64,000 nt of DNA from Dinoroseobacter sp049800835 (GTDB lineage Bacteria > Pseudomonadota > Alphaproteobacteria > Rhodobacterales > Rhodobacteraceae). Position numbers and translations under genes: made by a program. The notes under the pieces were generated by a model. It worked only from the letters and a program-made list of their open reading frames with translations, was not told where the DNA came from and did not search any database. The DNA is taken from the NCBI RefSeq assembly GCF_049800835.1, contig NZ_JBNAFU010000001.1:62001-126000 (forward strand), read 5' to 3'. Shown here piece after piece: positions 17,525 to 25,827 of this stretch (positions within the stretch are counted from its first letter, which is position 1; every line of letters starts with the position of its first letter).

Positions 17525-19126
17525 ATGTCGCAGTTTTCCATCGCCCATCGATCCAGACTTGTTGGCCTTCTGGTGCTTGCAATGTCGGTGTGCCTGGGTG
17601 CTGTCGTGCAGGCCGACAGTTTTGCCTACCGCCAGGCCGTGGCCGAGGCGGCCGTCGGAGATGAAACCGTTCTTGCCTTTTATGCGGAGCGCGATTTTGC
17701 GCCCGTCTGGACCGCGCCGGATGCGACGGACCACCGCAAAGCCCTGTTGCGCGCCTTGCAGTCGGCCCCTGTTCACGGGCTTCCGGCAGACCGTTATGAT
17801 GCGGAGGCGTTGCACGCTGCGTTTGCGGCAGCCGACAACCCAAGGGCGCGGGGCTTTGCTGAAATCCTGGCGGCGCGTATGTACCTCGCTTATGCGCAGG
17901 ACGTGCATAGCGGCGCGCTTGACGCGTCTCGTATCGATGCAGGTATCGTGCGCGAGCAACCGCGCCGCGACCGGGCCGACTTGCTGCACGCGTCCCTCAC
18001 CGCGGATCCGCACGCCATGATGTCTGCCCTGCCGCCGCAGAGCGCGGGATATACCCGGCTGCTCAAGGCGAAACTGGACCTTGAACGCGCCATTGCCGCA
18101 GGCGGATGGGGGCCGAAGGTACAGGGCGGCAAGCTGGAGCTTGGCGATACCGGTGCGCAGGTCGTTGCACTCCGCAATCGAATGATCCGCATGGGTTATC
18201 TGCGCCCGACTGCGCAGGCCAGTTACACCAATGACCTGAAGGCCGCCGTGTTGCAGTTTCAGGCGGACCATGGCCTTGCCGAGGACGGTGTCGCAGCCAA
18301 GGTCACCCTTGGCGAGGTGAACATTTCTGCGACCGAGCGACTGAAATCCGTGCTCGTGGCGCTGGAGCGTGAACGCTGGATGAACCGTGACCTCGGCGAC
18401 CGCCGGATCATGGTCAACATCGTCGATTTTCATGCGCGTGTGATCGAAGACAATGCTGAGGTGTTCCGCACGCGTGTCGTGGTCGGCAAGAACACTTCGG
18501 ATCGCCGGACGCCCGAGTTCTCGGACGAGATGGACCACATGGTGATCAACCCGACATGGAACGTGCCGCGGTCCATCGCCACCAAGGAATACCTGCCGAA
18601 GTTCCAGAACGACCCGAATGCGCACAGCTATCTGCGGCTCGTGGATGCCTCCGGTCGGACCGTGAGCCGGGACAGCGTGGATTTCACTCAGATGACCGCG
18701 CGGAATTTCCCGTTCGACATCAAACAACCGCCGTCACGGTCGAATGCCCTAGGGCTTGTGAAGTTCATGTTCCCGAATGAGCACAACATCTATCTGCATG
18801 ATACACCTGCCAAGTCCCTCTTCGGTCGGGAGAGCCGCGCCTACTCGCACGGCTGCGTCCGGGTCGCGGACCCGTTCGATTTTGCCTACGAGTTGCTGTC
18901 CAAGCAGGAAGCCGACCCCGAAGGCGCGTTCAAGTCGACGCTCGCCACCGGAAAGGAAACCTGGGTTTATCTGGATGAGCCGCTGCCGGTGCACTTGTAC
19001 TATCAGACCGCCTTTGCGCCTGCGGACGGGCATGTCCAGTACCGCCGCGACGTATACGGTCGCGACGCGCGCATCTGGAAGGCCCTTGCCGATGCCGGGG
19101 TGGCGCTGCCTGCGTTTGACAGCTAA
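17525..19126 (+). CDS. LdtD/YcbB-like L,D-transpeptidase
   Basis: A 533-residue protein: hydrophobic export signal (LVGLLVLAMSVCLGAVVQA), an N-terminal helical domain, a peptidoglycan-binding repeat near residue 225 (LELGDTGAQVVALRNRMIRMGYL), then a YkuD catalytic domain. The active site is SHGCVRVADP near residue 445, with the catalytic Cys. Such enzymes form 3-3 cross-links in peptidoglycan in the periplasm. ATG 17525 follows GACGGAG and starts the signal; the frame runs open to 17408 but without a sensible start. The divergent MepK-like peptidase is its probable functional opposite. Confidence 0.88.
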   Translation: MSQFSIAHRSRLVGLLVLAMSVCLGAVVQADSFAYRQAVAEAAVGDETVLAFYAERDFAPVWTAPDATDHRKALLRALQSAPVHGLPADRYDAEALHAAFAAADNPRARGFAEILAARMYLAYAQDVHSGALDASRIDAGIVREQPRRDRADLLHASLTADPHAMMSALPPQSAGYTRLLKAKLDLERAIAAGGWGPKVQGGKLELGDTGAQVVALRNRMIRMGYLRPTAQASYTNDLKAAVLQFQADHGLAEDGVAAKVTLGEVNISATERLKSVLVALERERWMNRDLGDRRIMVNIVDFHARVIEDNAEVFRTRVVVGKNTSDRRTPEFSDEMDHMVINPTWNVPRSIATKEYLPKFQNDPNAHSYLRLVDASGRTVSRDSVDFTQMTARNFPFDIKQPPSRSNALGLVKFMFPNEHNIYLHDTPAKSLFGRESRAYSHGCVRVADPFDFAYELLSKQEADPEGAFKSTLATGKETWVYLDEPLPVHLYYQTAFAPADGHVQYRRDVYGRDARIWKALADAGVALPAFDS

Positions 19127-19174
19127 ACCCGCGCCACGCGGTGGAGCAGCGCCGCAGGCAGAGGGGGTCAGGCG

Positions 19175-20266
19175 ATGTCCTATACACTGACGCAGATCGC
19201 GGACGCGCTTGGCGCGAAGGCCGTGGGCAACACGGTTCTCACGGTCACTGGCGCGGCAGAACCGCAGGCGGCGGGGCCCGAGCACCTCGCGCTGGCGATG
19301 GACCCCAAATATGCCGACGGGATTGCGAAAGGGGCAGCGCGCGCAGCGCTTCTCTGGAGCGATGCGCCGTGGGAGGATCTGGGGCTAGAGGGCGCGGTTC
19401 TGGTCGGGCGGGCACGGTATGCCATGTCGGGTCTGACAACGTTGATGGATCCCGGACCGGAGATCGCGCCGGGTATTCATCCGGCTGCCGTGGTCCATCC
19501 CGACGCGGTGATCGGTGAGGGGGCCGCCATAGGTCCGTTTGTTGTGATCGGGCGCGGAGTGCGCATCGGCGCACAGGCGCGGATCGCAGCGCAGGTCAAC
19601 GTGGCCGAAGACGCGCGGATCGGTGATGATGTGCTGCTTCATGCGGGCGTCCGGATCGGATCGCGGGTGCAGCTTGGCGACCGGGTGATCGTGCAGCCGG
19701 GGGCGGTTTTGGGGGCGGATGGCTTCTCGTTCGTTACGCCGGAAACCTCTGCGGTCGAGGAAGTGCGCAAGACCGTTGGCAATCGCGGCGCTGCCAAAGG
19801 ACAGAGCTGGACGCGGATTCACTCGCTCGGCGCGGTGGAGATCGGCGACGACGTCGAAATCGGTGCCAATGCCTGTGTGGACAAGGGCACGATCCGCAAC
19901 ACCACTATCGGGCGTGGAACGAAACTCGATAACCTCGTGCATGTCGGGCACAACGTGCAGATCGGAGAGGACTGCCTTCTGTGCGGCCAGGTCGGCATTG
20001 CCGGTTCGTCAAGGATCGGCAACCGCGTGGTTCTGGCCGGTCAGGTCGGTGTGAATGACAATATCTTCGTCGGAGACGACGTGATCGCTGGCGGCGCGAC
20101 CAAGATTTTCACCAACGCCCCCGCCGGGCGCGTTCTGCTGGGCTACCCCGCGATGAAGATGGAAAGCCATGTGGAAACCTACAAGGCCCTGCGCCGCCTG
20201 CCGCGCTTGATGCAACAGGTCGCAGCGCTCAAGAAATCAGTTTCCAAACCGGGTGAGAGTGATTAA
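19175..20266 (+). CDS. lpxD: UDP-3-O-acylglucosamine N-acyltransferase LpxD
   Basis: A 363-residue acyltransferase with an N-terminal uridine-binding domain and a long left-handed beta-helix of hexapeptide repeats from about residue 100 (IHPAAVVHPDAVIGEGAAIG and onward). The catalytic His is probably His259 in LVHVGHNVQIG. LpxD adds the N-linked hydroxyacyl chain from acyl-ACP in lipid A synthesis. It is not in the usual bamA-lpxD-fabZ-lpxA order; instead an ACP and a ketoacyl synthase gene follow, suggesting a local supply of acyl groups. Confidence 0.93.
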   Translation: MSYTLTQIADALGAKAVGNTVLTVTGAAEPQAAGPEHLALAMDPKYADGIAKGAARAALLWSDAPWEDLGLEGAVLVGRARYAMSGLTTLMDPGPEIAPGIHPAAVVHPDAVIGEGAAIGPFVVIGRGVRIGAQARIAAQVNVAEDARIGDDVLLHAGVRIGSRVQLGDRVIVQPGAVLGADGFSFVTPETSAVEEVRKTVGNRGAAKGQSWTRIHSLGAVEIGDDVEIGANACVDKGTIRNTTIGRGTKLDNLVHVGHNVQIGEDCLLCGQVGIAGSSRIGNRVVLAGQVGVNDNIFVGDDVIAGGATKIFTNAPAGRVLLGYPAMKMESHVETYKALRRLPRLMQQVAALKKSVSKPGESD

Positions 20267-20320
20267 GTCAGCCGCAGCCGAGGGTGGCGGCGCAGGTAAG
20301 TCCGGGTAGGGAAGGTCGCA

Positions 20321-20590
20321 ATGGCAGAAGCGGTAAAAGATCAAGTAATCCAGATCATTGCGGATCAGGCGGTGTTGGAGCCGGGTGACGTCAAAATGGA
20401 TGCAACGCTGGAAGATCTTGGCATCGACAGCTTGGGCCTTGTGGAATCGATCTTCGCCATCGAAGAGGCTTTCGACATCCAGGTGCCCTTCAACGCCAAT
20501 GATCCCAGCGAAAGCGATTTCGACATCTCCAGCGTTGCGGCCATCGTGAATGCGGTTGAGGGTCTGGTTGCCGATCAGCGAGGCGCCTGA
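20321..20590 (+). CDS. Acyl carrier protein (dedicated, AcpXL-like context)
   Basis: An 89-residue ACP with the phosphopantetheine site LGIDSLGLVE at Ser37 and the usual four-helix acidic layout. It is longer than housekeeping AcpP (about 77 residues) and is not next to fabG/fabF of the core pathway. Its place between lpxD and a ketoacyl synthase suggests a specialised carrier for lipid A acyl chains, by analogy with rhizobial AcpXL; that is inference. It ends two bases before the synthase start. Confidence 0.85.
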   Translation: MAEAVKDQVIQIIADQAVLEPGDVKMDATLEDLGIDSLGLVESIFAIEEAFDIQVPFNANDPSESDFDISSVAAIVNAVEGLVADQRGA

Positions 20591-20592
20591 GG

Positions 20593-21804
20593 GTGCACCG
20601 CGTCGTTATTACCGGTCAGGGCACGATCAATGCGCTCGGAACCGATGTCCCCCGAACGCTCGAGGCGCTGCGCGAAGGGCGCTGCGGCATCTCCGAGCTG
20701 GAGTTCCGTGATGTGGACAGGCTGTCCATCCGCATCGGGGGGCAGGTCAAGAACTACGACCCGGAGGCCGCCTTCAATCGCCAACAGATTGCCCTCTACG
20801 ACCGGTTCACCCAGTTCACCCTGATCGCGGCACAGCAGGCGATCCGCCAGTCCGGCCTCAGTTTTTCAGGCGAGTTGGCGGCGCAATCCGGCGTGGTTCT
20901 GGGCACGGCGGGCGGCGGCGTGAACACGTGGGATGACAATTATCGTGCCGTGTATGAGGAGGGGAAGAACCGCGTTCATCCCTTTGTCGTGCCCAAGCTG
21001 ATGAACAATGCGGCCGCGAGCCATGTTTCGATGGAGCATAACCTCAAGGGCCCCAGCTTTACGGTGGCGACGGCCTGCGCAAGCTCCAACCATGCGATGG
21101 GACAGGCGTTTCAGTTCGTCCGGTCCGGCCTGAGCAAGGTCATGATCACCGGCGGTTCGGAGTCGATGCTCTGTTTCGGGGGCGTCAAGGCGTGGGAAGG
21201 CTTGCGCGTGATGTCCAAGGATGCGTGCCGCCCCTTCAGTGCCAACCGCAATGGCATGGTTCAGGGCGAAGGCGCGGCGATCTTCGTTTTCGAGGATTAC
21301 GAGCACGCCAAGGCCCGGGGCGCAGAGATTCTGGCTGAGGTGATCGGGTTTGCGATGACGTCGGATGCGGCCGATATTGTCATGCCGTCCAAGCAGGGGG
21401 CGTCGCGCGCGATCTCGGGTGCAATCAAGGACGCCCGCGTTTCCGCTGATCAAGTCGGGTACATCAACGCCCACGGCACCGGAACGGCAGCCAATGACAA
21501 GACCGAATGCGCCGCGGTCGCCGATGCGCTTGGGCACCATGCCGACAAGCTGATGATCTCGTCAACCAAGTCGATGCATGGCCACCTGATCGGCGGCACC
21601 GGAGCGGTGGAACTGCTGGCCTGTGTCATGGCCCTGACCGAGGGCGTGATTGCCCCGACCATCGGCTACGAGGAACCGGACCCGGAATGCGCGCTGGATG
21701 TCGTGCCGAACGAGGCGCGGGAGGCCCAGGTGGACGTGGTGTTGTCGAACGCGTTTGCGTTCGGGGGCCTCAACGCCGTACTGGCTCTGCGCAAGGCCCC
21801 CTGA
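20593..21804 (+). CDS. Beta-ketoacyl-ACP synthase (KAS II/FabF-like)
   Basis: A 403-residue condensing enzyme starting at GTG 20593. The catalytic triad is present: Cys162 in TACASSNHAMG, His294 in NAHGTGTAANDKTE and His331 in STKSMHGHLIGG. It would extend acyl chains on the adjacent ACP in the cytoplasm. The downstream hairpin at 21813-21835 may mark the end of the lpxD-ACP-KAS unit. A role in making long acyl groups for lipid A is inferred from the neighbours only. Confidence 0.88.
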   Translation: MHRVVITGQGTINALGTDVPRTLEALREGRCGISELEFRDVDRLSIRIGGQVKNYDPEAAFNRQQIALYDRFTQFTLIAAQQAIRQSGLSFSGELAAQSGVVLGTAGGGVNTWDDNYRAVYEEGKNRVHPFVVPKLMNNAAASHVSMEHNLKGPSFTVATACASSNHAMGQAFQFVRSGLSKVMITGGSESMLCFGGVKAWEGLRVMSKDACRPFSANRNGMVQGEGAAIFVFEDYEHAKARGAEILAEVIGFAMTSDAADIVMPSKQGASRAISGAIKDARVSADQVGYINAHGTGTAANDKTECAAVADALGHHADKLMISSTKSMHGHLIGGTGAVELLACVMALTEGVIAPTIGYEEPDPECALDVVPNEAREAQVDVVLSNAFAFGGLNAVLALRKAP

Positions 21805-21812
21805 AGCTGAGT

Positions 21813-21835
21813 GTCAGGCGCGTCTCACGCCTGAC
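21813..21835. terminator. Hairpin between convergent KAS and IalB-like genes
   Basis: A perfect 8-bp stem (GTCAGGCG at 21813-21820, CGCCTGAC at 21828-21835) with a 7-base loop, in the 52-base gap between convergent genes. There is no U-run on either strand, so its strength as a terminator is uncertain. Confidence 0.5.
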
Positions 21836-21856
21836 CAAGGCGCACAGGCTTCTGCG

Positions 21857-22462
21857 TTACTCGCCAGCCGCGACAGTATCGAACGCGCGCGTGAACCCCC
21901 GCAGCGAAGAGGTCAGAGCCACTTCGCGGTCCGGTGCCGACAACGGAGTGATCGCAAGTCCTGCCTCACCGCCGGCCTTGAGGGCGTCGACATCCGCGTC
22001 GCCCAGACGAAAGCGGACGTAACATCCGTTCGGGTTGCACCAGGTGAACGGGATCGACTGTGCGGGGCTGCCATCAATCGAGAACCGCAGACCCGGCGGC
22101 AACAGCGTCTCCAGCGGGGTCACGATCGTTGCAAGGGCTGCGCCATCAGCGTCCGGCGTGGGCAATATGGTAAATTCGGCTACCGAATTGCCGTTGGCGT
22201 CCAGCAGGAGCTGGTATAGCTGGCACACATCCGGGGTATTCGCGATCGGCGCGGCCACGCAGCGCACGCGCCAGTCTCCGATATCGTCCAGAAAATAGGG
22301 TTGGGTCCGCTGTGGTGCAGGCTGTGCCTGATCTGCGCCAGCCTCCGCCGATGGTGTTTCGGGTGCCGTTTCGTCCTGCGCCATCGCTGCGAACGGCACG
22401 GACATCGCAAGCAGGGCTGACGCGGCGACGCGGGCCCAGGGGCGCATTTCGGTGGGGATCAT
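21857..22462 (-). CDS. Invasion-associated locus B (IalB) family exported protein
   Basis: A 201-residue protein with a signal peptide (RVAASALLAMSVPFAAMAQ), a low-complexity acidic/proline linker to about residue 52, and the IalB core: DWRVRCVA, CQLYQLLLDANGNSVAEF, LPPGLRFSIDG and IPFTWCNPNGCYVRFRL. Four conserved Cys could form two disulfides. The family is widespread in alphaproteobacteria; despite the name its function outside Bartonella is unknown. ATG 22447 is an alternative start. A promoter is readable at 22500-22528. Confidence 0.85.
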   Translation of the reverse strand: MIPTEMRPWARVAASALLAMSVPFAAMAQDETAPETPSAEAGADQAQPAPQRTQPYFLDDIGDWRVRCVAAPIANTPDVCQLYQLLLDANGNSVAEFTILPTPDADGAALATIVTPLETLLPPGLRFSIDGSPAQSIPFTWCNPNGCYVRFRLGDADVDALKAGGEAGLAITPLSAPDREVALTSSLRGFTRAFDTVAAGE

Positions 22463-22499
22463 TTGCTCTCAATCCTCTGACTGCTTTGGGTCTGGCGCA

Positions 22500-22528
22500 T
22501 CCCTAGCATGGGGGCCACAGACTGTCAG
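22500..22528 (-). promoter_or_regulatory. Predicted sigma-70-type promoter for the IalB-like gene
   Basis: On the minus strand CTGACA (from 22523-22528) and TAGGGA (from 22500-22505) are separated by 17 bases. The distance to the start codon is about 40 bases. Confidence 0.45.
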
Positions 22529-22596
22529 GGGCGATTTCCCGACATCCTCGGGATCGTGAGGCTGTCAAAAACCAGCGCCGGAGGCCTGGAGGGGCG

Positions 22597-22629
22597 AAAA
22601 GAAAAAAGGGCCTGATAACAGACCCTTTT
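22597..22629 (-). terminator. Terminator (minus strand), between IalB-like and HerA-like genes
   Basis: Stem AAAAGGG/CCCTTTT extended inward by CTG/CAG with one mismatch and loop ATAA. On the minus strand it is followed by TTCTTTTC, a good U-tract. No minus-strand gene lies to its right, so it would end an unannotated RNA (see 22597-22672). Confidence 0.65.
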
Positions 22630-22672
22630 CCCTTGTTCTTTGCTCCCTGTCGGACTTGGCCGACTTATCTGT
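22597..22672 (-). ncRNA. Candidate small RNA 2 (minus strand)
   Basis: A possible transcript bounded by a weak TTGACC (from 22701-22706) with a -10 near CTAGCG (spacing 16), and by the terminator at 22597-22629. It holds a 5-bp hairpin (GTCGG/CCGAC at 22649-22664) and the sequence CGACAGGGAG at 22643-22652, which is the exact complement of a segment in the upstream candidate RNA. No ORF is evident. The 5' end is a guess. Confidence 0.3.
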
Positions 22673-22751
22673 CGTGGACGCTAGAATCTTCTTATCCGGC
22701 GGTCAACAGGCCAATCCTCACTTTTGCGCCATTTTTCGCCGAAGGCGGCGG

Positions 22752-22779
22752 CAAAAAAAAACCGCGCCAGTGGGCGCGG
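22752..22779 (-). terminator. Strong rho-independent terminator (minus strand)
   Basis: Perfect 7-bp GC stem (22762-22768 with 22773-22779), loop of four bases, followed on the minus strand by nine consecutive T (22753-22761). No annotated minus-strand gene ends here, which implies a small RNA or antisense transcript. Confidence 0.8.
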
Positions 22780-22830
22780 CAAGTCGACAGGGAGGAAGTA
22801 AACCAAACCGGGCGGAACTGCCCGATCGGT
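22752..22830 (-). ncRNA. Candidate small RNA 1 with CUUCCUCCC motif (minus strand)
   Basis: On the minus strand the order is: hairpin CGGGC/GCCCG (22809-22824), a single-stranded CTTCCTCCC (about 22791-22799), then a strong terminator hairpin CCGCGCC/GGCGCGG (22762-22779) with nine T. Two hairpins around an anti-Shine-Dalgarno-like pyrimidine motif resemble the cuckoo (CcsR-like) RNAs of Rhodobacteraceae. No clear promoter was found; the 5' end is approximate. It is antisense to the leader of the HerA-like gene. Confidence 0.4.
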
Positions 22831-22891
22831 GCGTTCAGGCTAGCAGACAATGGTTAACAATGTATGGTGGCGCGAAACGGCGGAGGACCCG

Positions 22892-24442
22892 ATGCATCTG
22901 GAAGACATGATTTTTGTCGGCGGCGGCGATAAGGCCTACGCCACGCCACAGTATCTGCGGCTCGATACGGCCAACCGCCATGGTCTGATTGCAGGGGCGA
23001 CCGGTACCGGCAAAACGGTCACGCTTCAGATCCTTGCCGAAGGGTTTTCAGCCAAGGGCGTGCCGGTGTTCTTGTCAGATGTCAAAGGAGACCTGTCCGG
23101 ACTGGCCAAGGCCGGGAGTATGCAGGCAAAGCTGCATGGGCCGTTTATGGAACGTGCGCAAACCATTGGCATCGCGGAAACTTATGGGTACGAGGCGTTT
23201 CCCGTCACGTTCTGGGATCTGTTCGGCGAGGCCGGACATCCCGTGCGCACCACGGTGGCCGAAGTTGGCCCGTTGCTGCTCAGCAGGCTCCTGGAATTGA
23301 GCGAGGCGCAGGAAGGCATCCTGAACATCGCGTTCCGTGTGGCGGATGAACAAGGCCTGGCTTTGTATGGTCTCAAGGACTTGCAGGCGCTTCTTGTGTG
23401 GTTGGGTGAGAACCGGGCGCAGTTGAGCCTGCGCTACGGCAATGTGTCGGTGCAGTCCATCGGCGCAATCCAGCGCCGCTTGATGGTTCTGGAAAACCAG
23501 GGGGCGAACAAGCTGTTCGGGGAGCCTGCGCTGGATCTGTCGGACATGATGCAGACGGATGATGATGGGCGCGGACGGATCAACATTCTAGCCGCAGACA
23601 GGTTGATGGGCGCACCGCGGCTGTACGCGACGTTCCTGCTCTGGATGCTGTCGGAATTGTTCGAAACGCTGCCGGAGGTAGGCAACCCGGATAAACCCAA
23701 GCTCGTGTTTTTCTTTGATGAGGCGCATCTGCTGTTCGACGGGGCGCCAAAGGCGCTTGTCGACAAGGTCGAGCAGGTCGCCCGCCTGATCAGGTCCAAG
23801 GGTGTGGGTGTCTACTTCATCACCCAGAACCCGGACGACATCCCCGAAGACGTACTGGGGCAACTCGGCAATCGTGTTCAACACGCGTTGCGCGCCTTTA
23901 CGGCGCGGGACCGCAAGGCACTGAAGGCGGCAGCCGAAACCTATCGCGACAACCCCGACCTGGATATCGAAACCGCAATCCGGGAGGTCGGCACGGGCGA
24001 GGCGGTGACATCGCTTCTGGAACGCAAGGCAATTCCAGGCATGGCGCAACGCACGCTGATACGTCCTCCATCCTCGCAGCTCGGCCCGATCTCGGAAGCG
24101 GAGCGCGCGGGCGTCATCGCGGGCTCTCCGATAGCCGGAAAATACGAGGCCGAGATTGACCGCGCATCGGCTTTCGAGGTGTTGCAGGCGCGTGCGCAGG
24201 CCGCCGCCGAAGCCGCCGAAAAGGCCGAGGCGCAGGAAGAAGAGCTTGCAATGGCGCAGCGCGAGTACCAGGCCGCGCGCCGCTATTCGGGAACACGCGT
24301 TGCCAGATCGACATCGCGCAAGACGCGCCGCAATGACAGCCTGGCCGACGCGCTGACCTCTGTCGTGATCAAGGAGATGAAAGGCACCACGGGTCGCCGG
24401 ATCGTGCGCGGTATCCTCGGTGGGCTTTTCCGTGCGCGTTAG
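22892..24442 (+). CDS. HerA-like / DUF853 P-loop ATPase
   Basis: A 516-residue protein with Walker A GATGTGKT near residue 37, Walker B LVFFFDEAHLLF near residue 275, and a sensor-type VYFITQNPDDIPEDVLGQLGNRVQHALRAF. This is the DUF853/HerA-helicase C-terminal family. The last 100 residues hold an Ala/Glu-rich coiled coil and a basic tail. GGAGG lies six bases before ATG 22892, so that start is preferred over ATG 22850. The function of the family is unclear. It converges with the CorC-like gene, their stops overlapping. Confidence 0.85.
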   Translation: MHLEDMIFVGGGDKAYATPQYLRLDTANRHGLIAGATGTGKTVTLQILAEGFSAKGVPVFLSDVKGDLSGLAKAGSMQAKLHGPFMERAQTIGIAETYGYEAFPVTFWDLFGEAGHPVRTTVAEVGPLLLSRLLELSEAQEGILNIAFRVADEQGLALYGLKDLQALLVWLGENRAQLSLRYGNVSVQSIGAIQRRLMVLENQGANKLFGEPALDLSDMMQTDDDGRGRINILAADRLMGAPRLYATFLLWMLSELFETLPEVGNPDKPKLVFFFDEAHLLFDGAPKALVDKVEQVARLIRSKGVGVYFITQNPDDIPEDVLGQLGNRVQHALRAFTARDRKALKAAAETYRDNPDLDIETAIREVGTGEAVTSLLERKAIPGMAQRTLIRPPSSQLGPISEAERAGVIAGSPIAGKYEAEIDRASAFEVLQARAQAAAEAAEKAEAQEEELAMAQREYQAARRYSGTRVARSTSRKTRRNDSLADALTSVVIKEMKGTTGRRIVRGILGGLFRAR

Positions 24443-25749
24443 GCGTCGACGAGCGGGCGGATCTTGAGCTTCGTGAGACGGTTGTCCTTACGAGACGAGA
24501 CCTCGAAGCGGAACCCGTGGAAGCTGAAGCACTGGCCCACCGTGGGGATCATCTGGGCCTCGTGGATGACCAGACCCGCAACGGTGTTGGCCTCGTCATC
24601 CGGCAAGGTCCAGTCCGTAGCGCGGTTCAGATCGCGGATCGTCATCGCTCCGTCGACAAGGAAATTGCCGTCCTCCATCGCGCGCACGGGGTGTTCGGCG
24701 GCCGGATCAAACTCGTCCGTGATCTCGCCGACGATTTCTTCGAGGATGTCCTCCAGCGTCAGCAGACCCTGCAAGTCGCCGTATTCGTCGATGACCAGCG
24801 CAAAATGGGTTCGGCGGCGCAGGAACTCCTTCATCTGCTCGTCCAGCGTGGTGGTTTCCGGCACGAAATACGGTTTCATCGCCACGTCCATGACCTGAAA
24901 ATCCGCCAGTTCCTTGGCAGACGCGTCCGGGCCGCGGATCAGCTTGTCCATCGCGCGGCTCAGATCCTTGGCGTGGATCACGCCGATAATGTTCTCGCGG
25001 TCATTGCGGTAGACGGGCAGGCGCGTGTACGGGCTCTCCAGGCACTGGCTCAGGATCGTATCAACGGGTTGATCGGCATCGATCATCTCGATCTTGGACC
25101 GGTGGAGCATGATTTCCTCCACGGTACGCATGTTGAGGTCAAGCGCGCCCAACAGGCGATCGCGCTGCTCTTTCTCGACCGCGCCTTCTGAATGGCCGAT
25201 CCGCAGGGCGCCCTCGATCTCCTCGTGCACCGACAGCATGTTGTCACCTGCATCGATCCGCAGGCCAAAAACACGCAACACCGCCCGGACGATCACGCGC
25301 ACGGCGGCAACCAGCGGTGCCATGACCGCGATGATTACGCGTACGATCCCTGCGGCACGGGTTGACGCTGCTTCCGGATTGGTGATCGCGTACGTCTTGG
25401 GCAGCACCTCGGCAAAGATCAGAACCAGTGCGGTCATCACCAGCGTGGCCACGGCCACCCCGTTTGCGCCAAAGACCTTGGTGAAGACGGCGGTGGCCAG
25501 GGATGTGGCCAGAATATTGGCCAGGTTATTGCCCAGAAGGATGCCGCCGATCAGGCGCTCGTTGTCTTCTTTCAACTCAAGAGCGCGTTCTGCTCCCTTG
25601 TTGCCCCGGTCGGCCATCGCCCGCAACTTCCCGCGCGAAGCGGCGGTCAACGCGGTCTCGGAGCCGGAAAAGAAACCCGAGAAACACAGCAAGATCAGGA
25701 TCACGCCGACCGAGACCCAGAAGGCCGTGTCAAACATCGTCGTTTCCAT
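24439..25749 (-). CDS. HlyC/CorC-family transporter (CNNM/DUF21 with CBS domains)
   Basis: A 436-residue membrane protein: DUF21 domain with about four helices in the first 190 residues, including the family motif FFSGSETALTAASRGKLRAMA, then two CBS domains (HRSKIEMIDADQPVDTILSQ and the segment around PYFVPETTTLDEQMKEFLRRRTHFALVIDEYG), then a C-terminal CorC/HlyC transporter-associated domain ending near the stop. The family is linked to Mg2+ export or membrane-damage tolerance. ATG 25749 opens just before the first helix; ATG 25737 is an alternative. It is divergent from the phosphoesterase across 78 bases. Confidence 0.85.
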   Translation of the reverse strand: METTMFDTAFWVSVGVILILLCFSGFFSGSETALTAASRGKLRAMADRGNKGAERALELKEDNERLIGGILLGNNLANILATSLATAVFTKVFGANGVAVATLVMTALVLIFAEVLPKTYAITNPEAASTRAAGIVRVIIAVMAPLVAAVRVIVRAVLRVFGLRIDAGDNMLSVHEEIEGALRIGHSEGAVEKEQRDRLLGALDLNMRTVEEIMLHRSKIEMIDADQPVDTILSQCLESPYTRLPVYRNDRENIIGVIHAKDLSRAMDKLIRGPDASAKELADFQVMDVAMKPYFVPETTTLDEQMKEFLRRRTHFALVIDEYGDLQGLLTLEDILEEIVGEITDEFDPAAEHPVRAMEDGNFLVDGAMTIRDLNRATDWTLPDDEANTVAGLVIHEAQMIPTVGQCFSFHGFRFEVSSRKDNRLTKLKIRPLVDA

Positions 25750-25827
25750 TTTTGCGCTCGCTTTCCCTTTGCCTAGCTTGGTTATGGGGGTAGTCCTGTA
25801 AGGGTTCAAGGCAAGTGGCGCAGCGAC

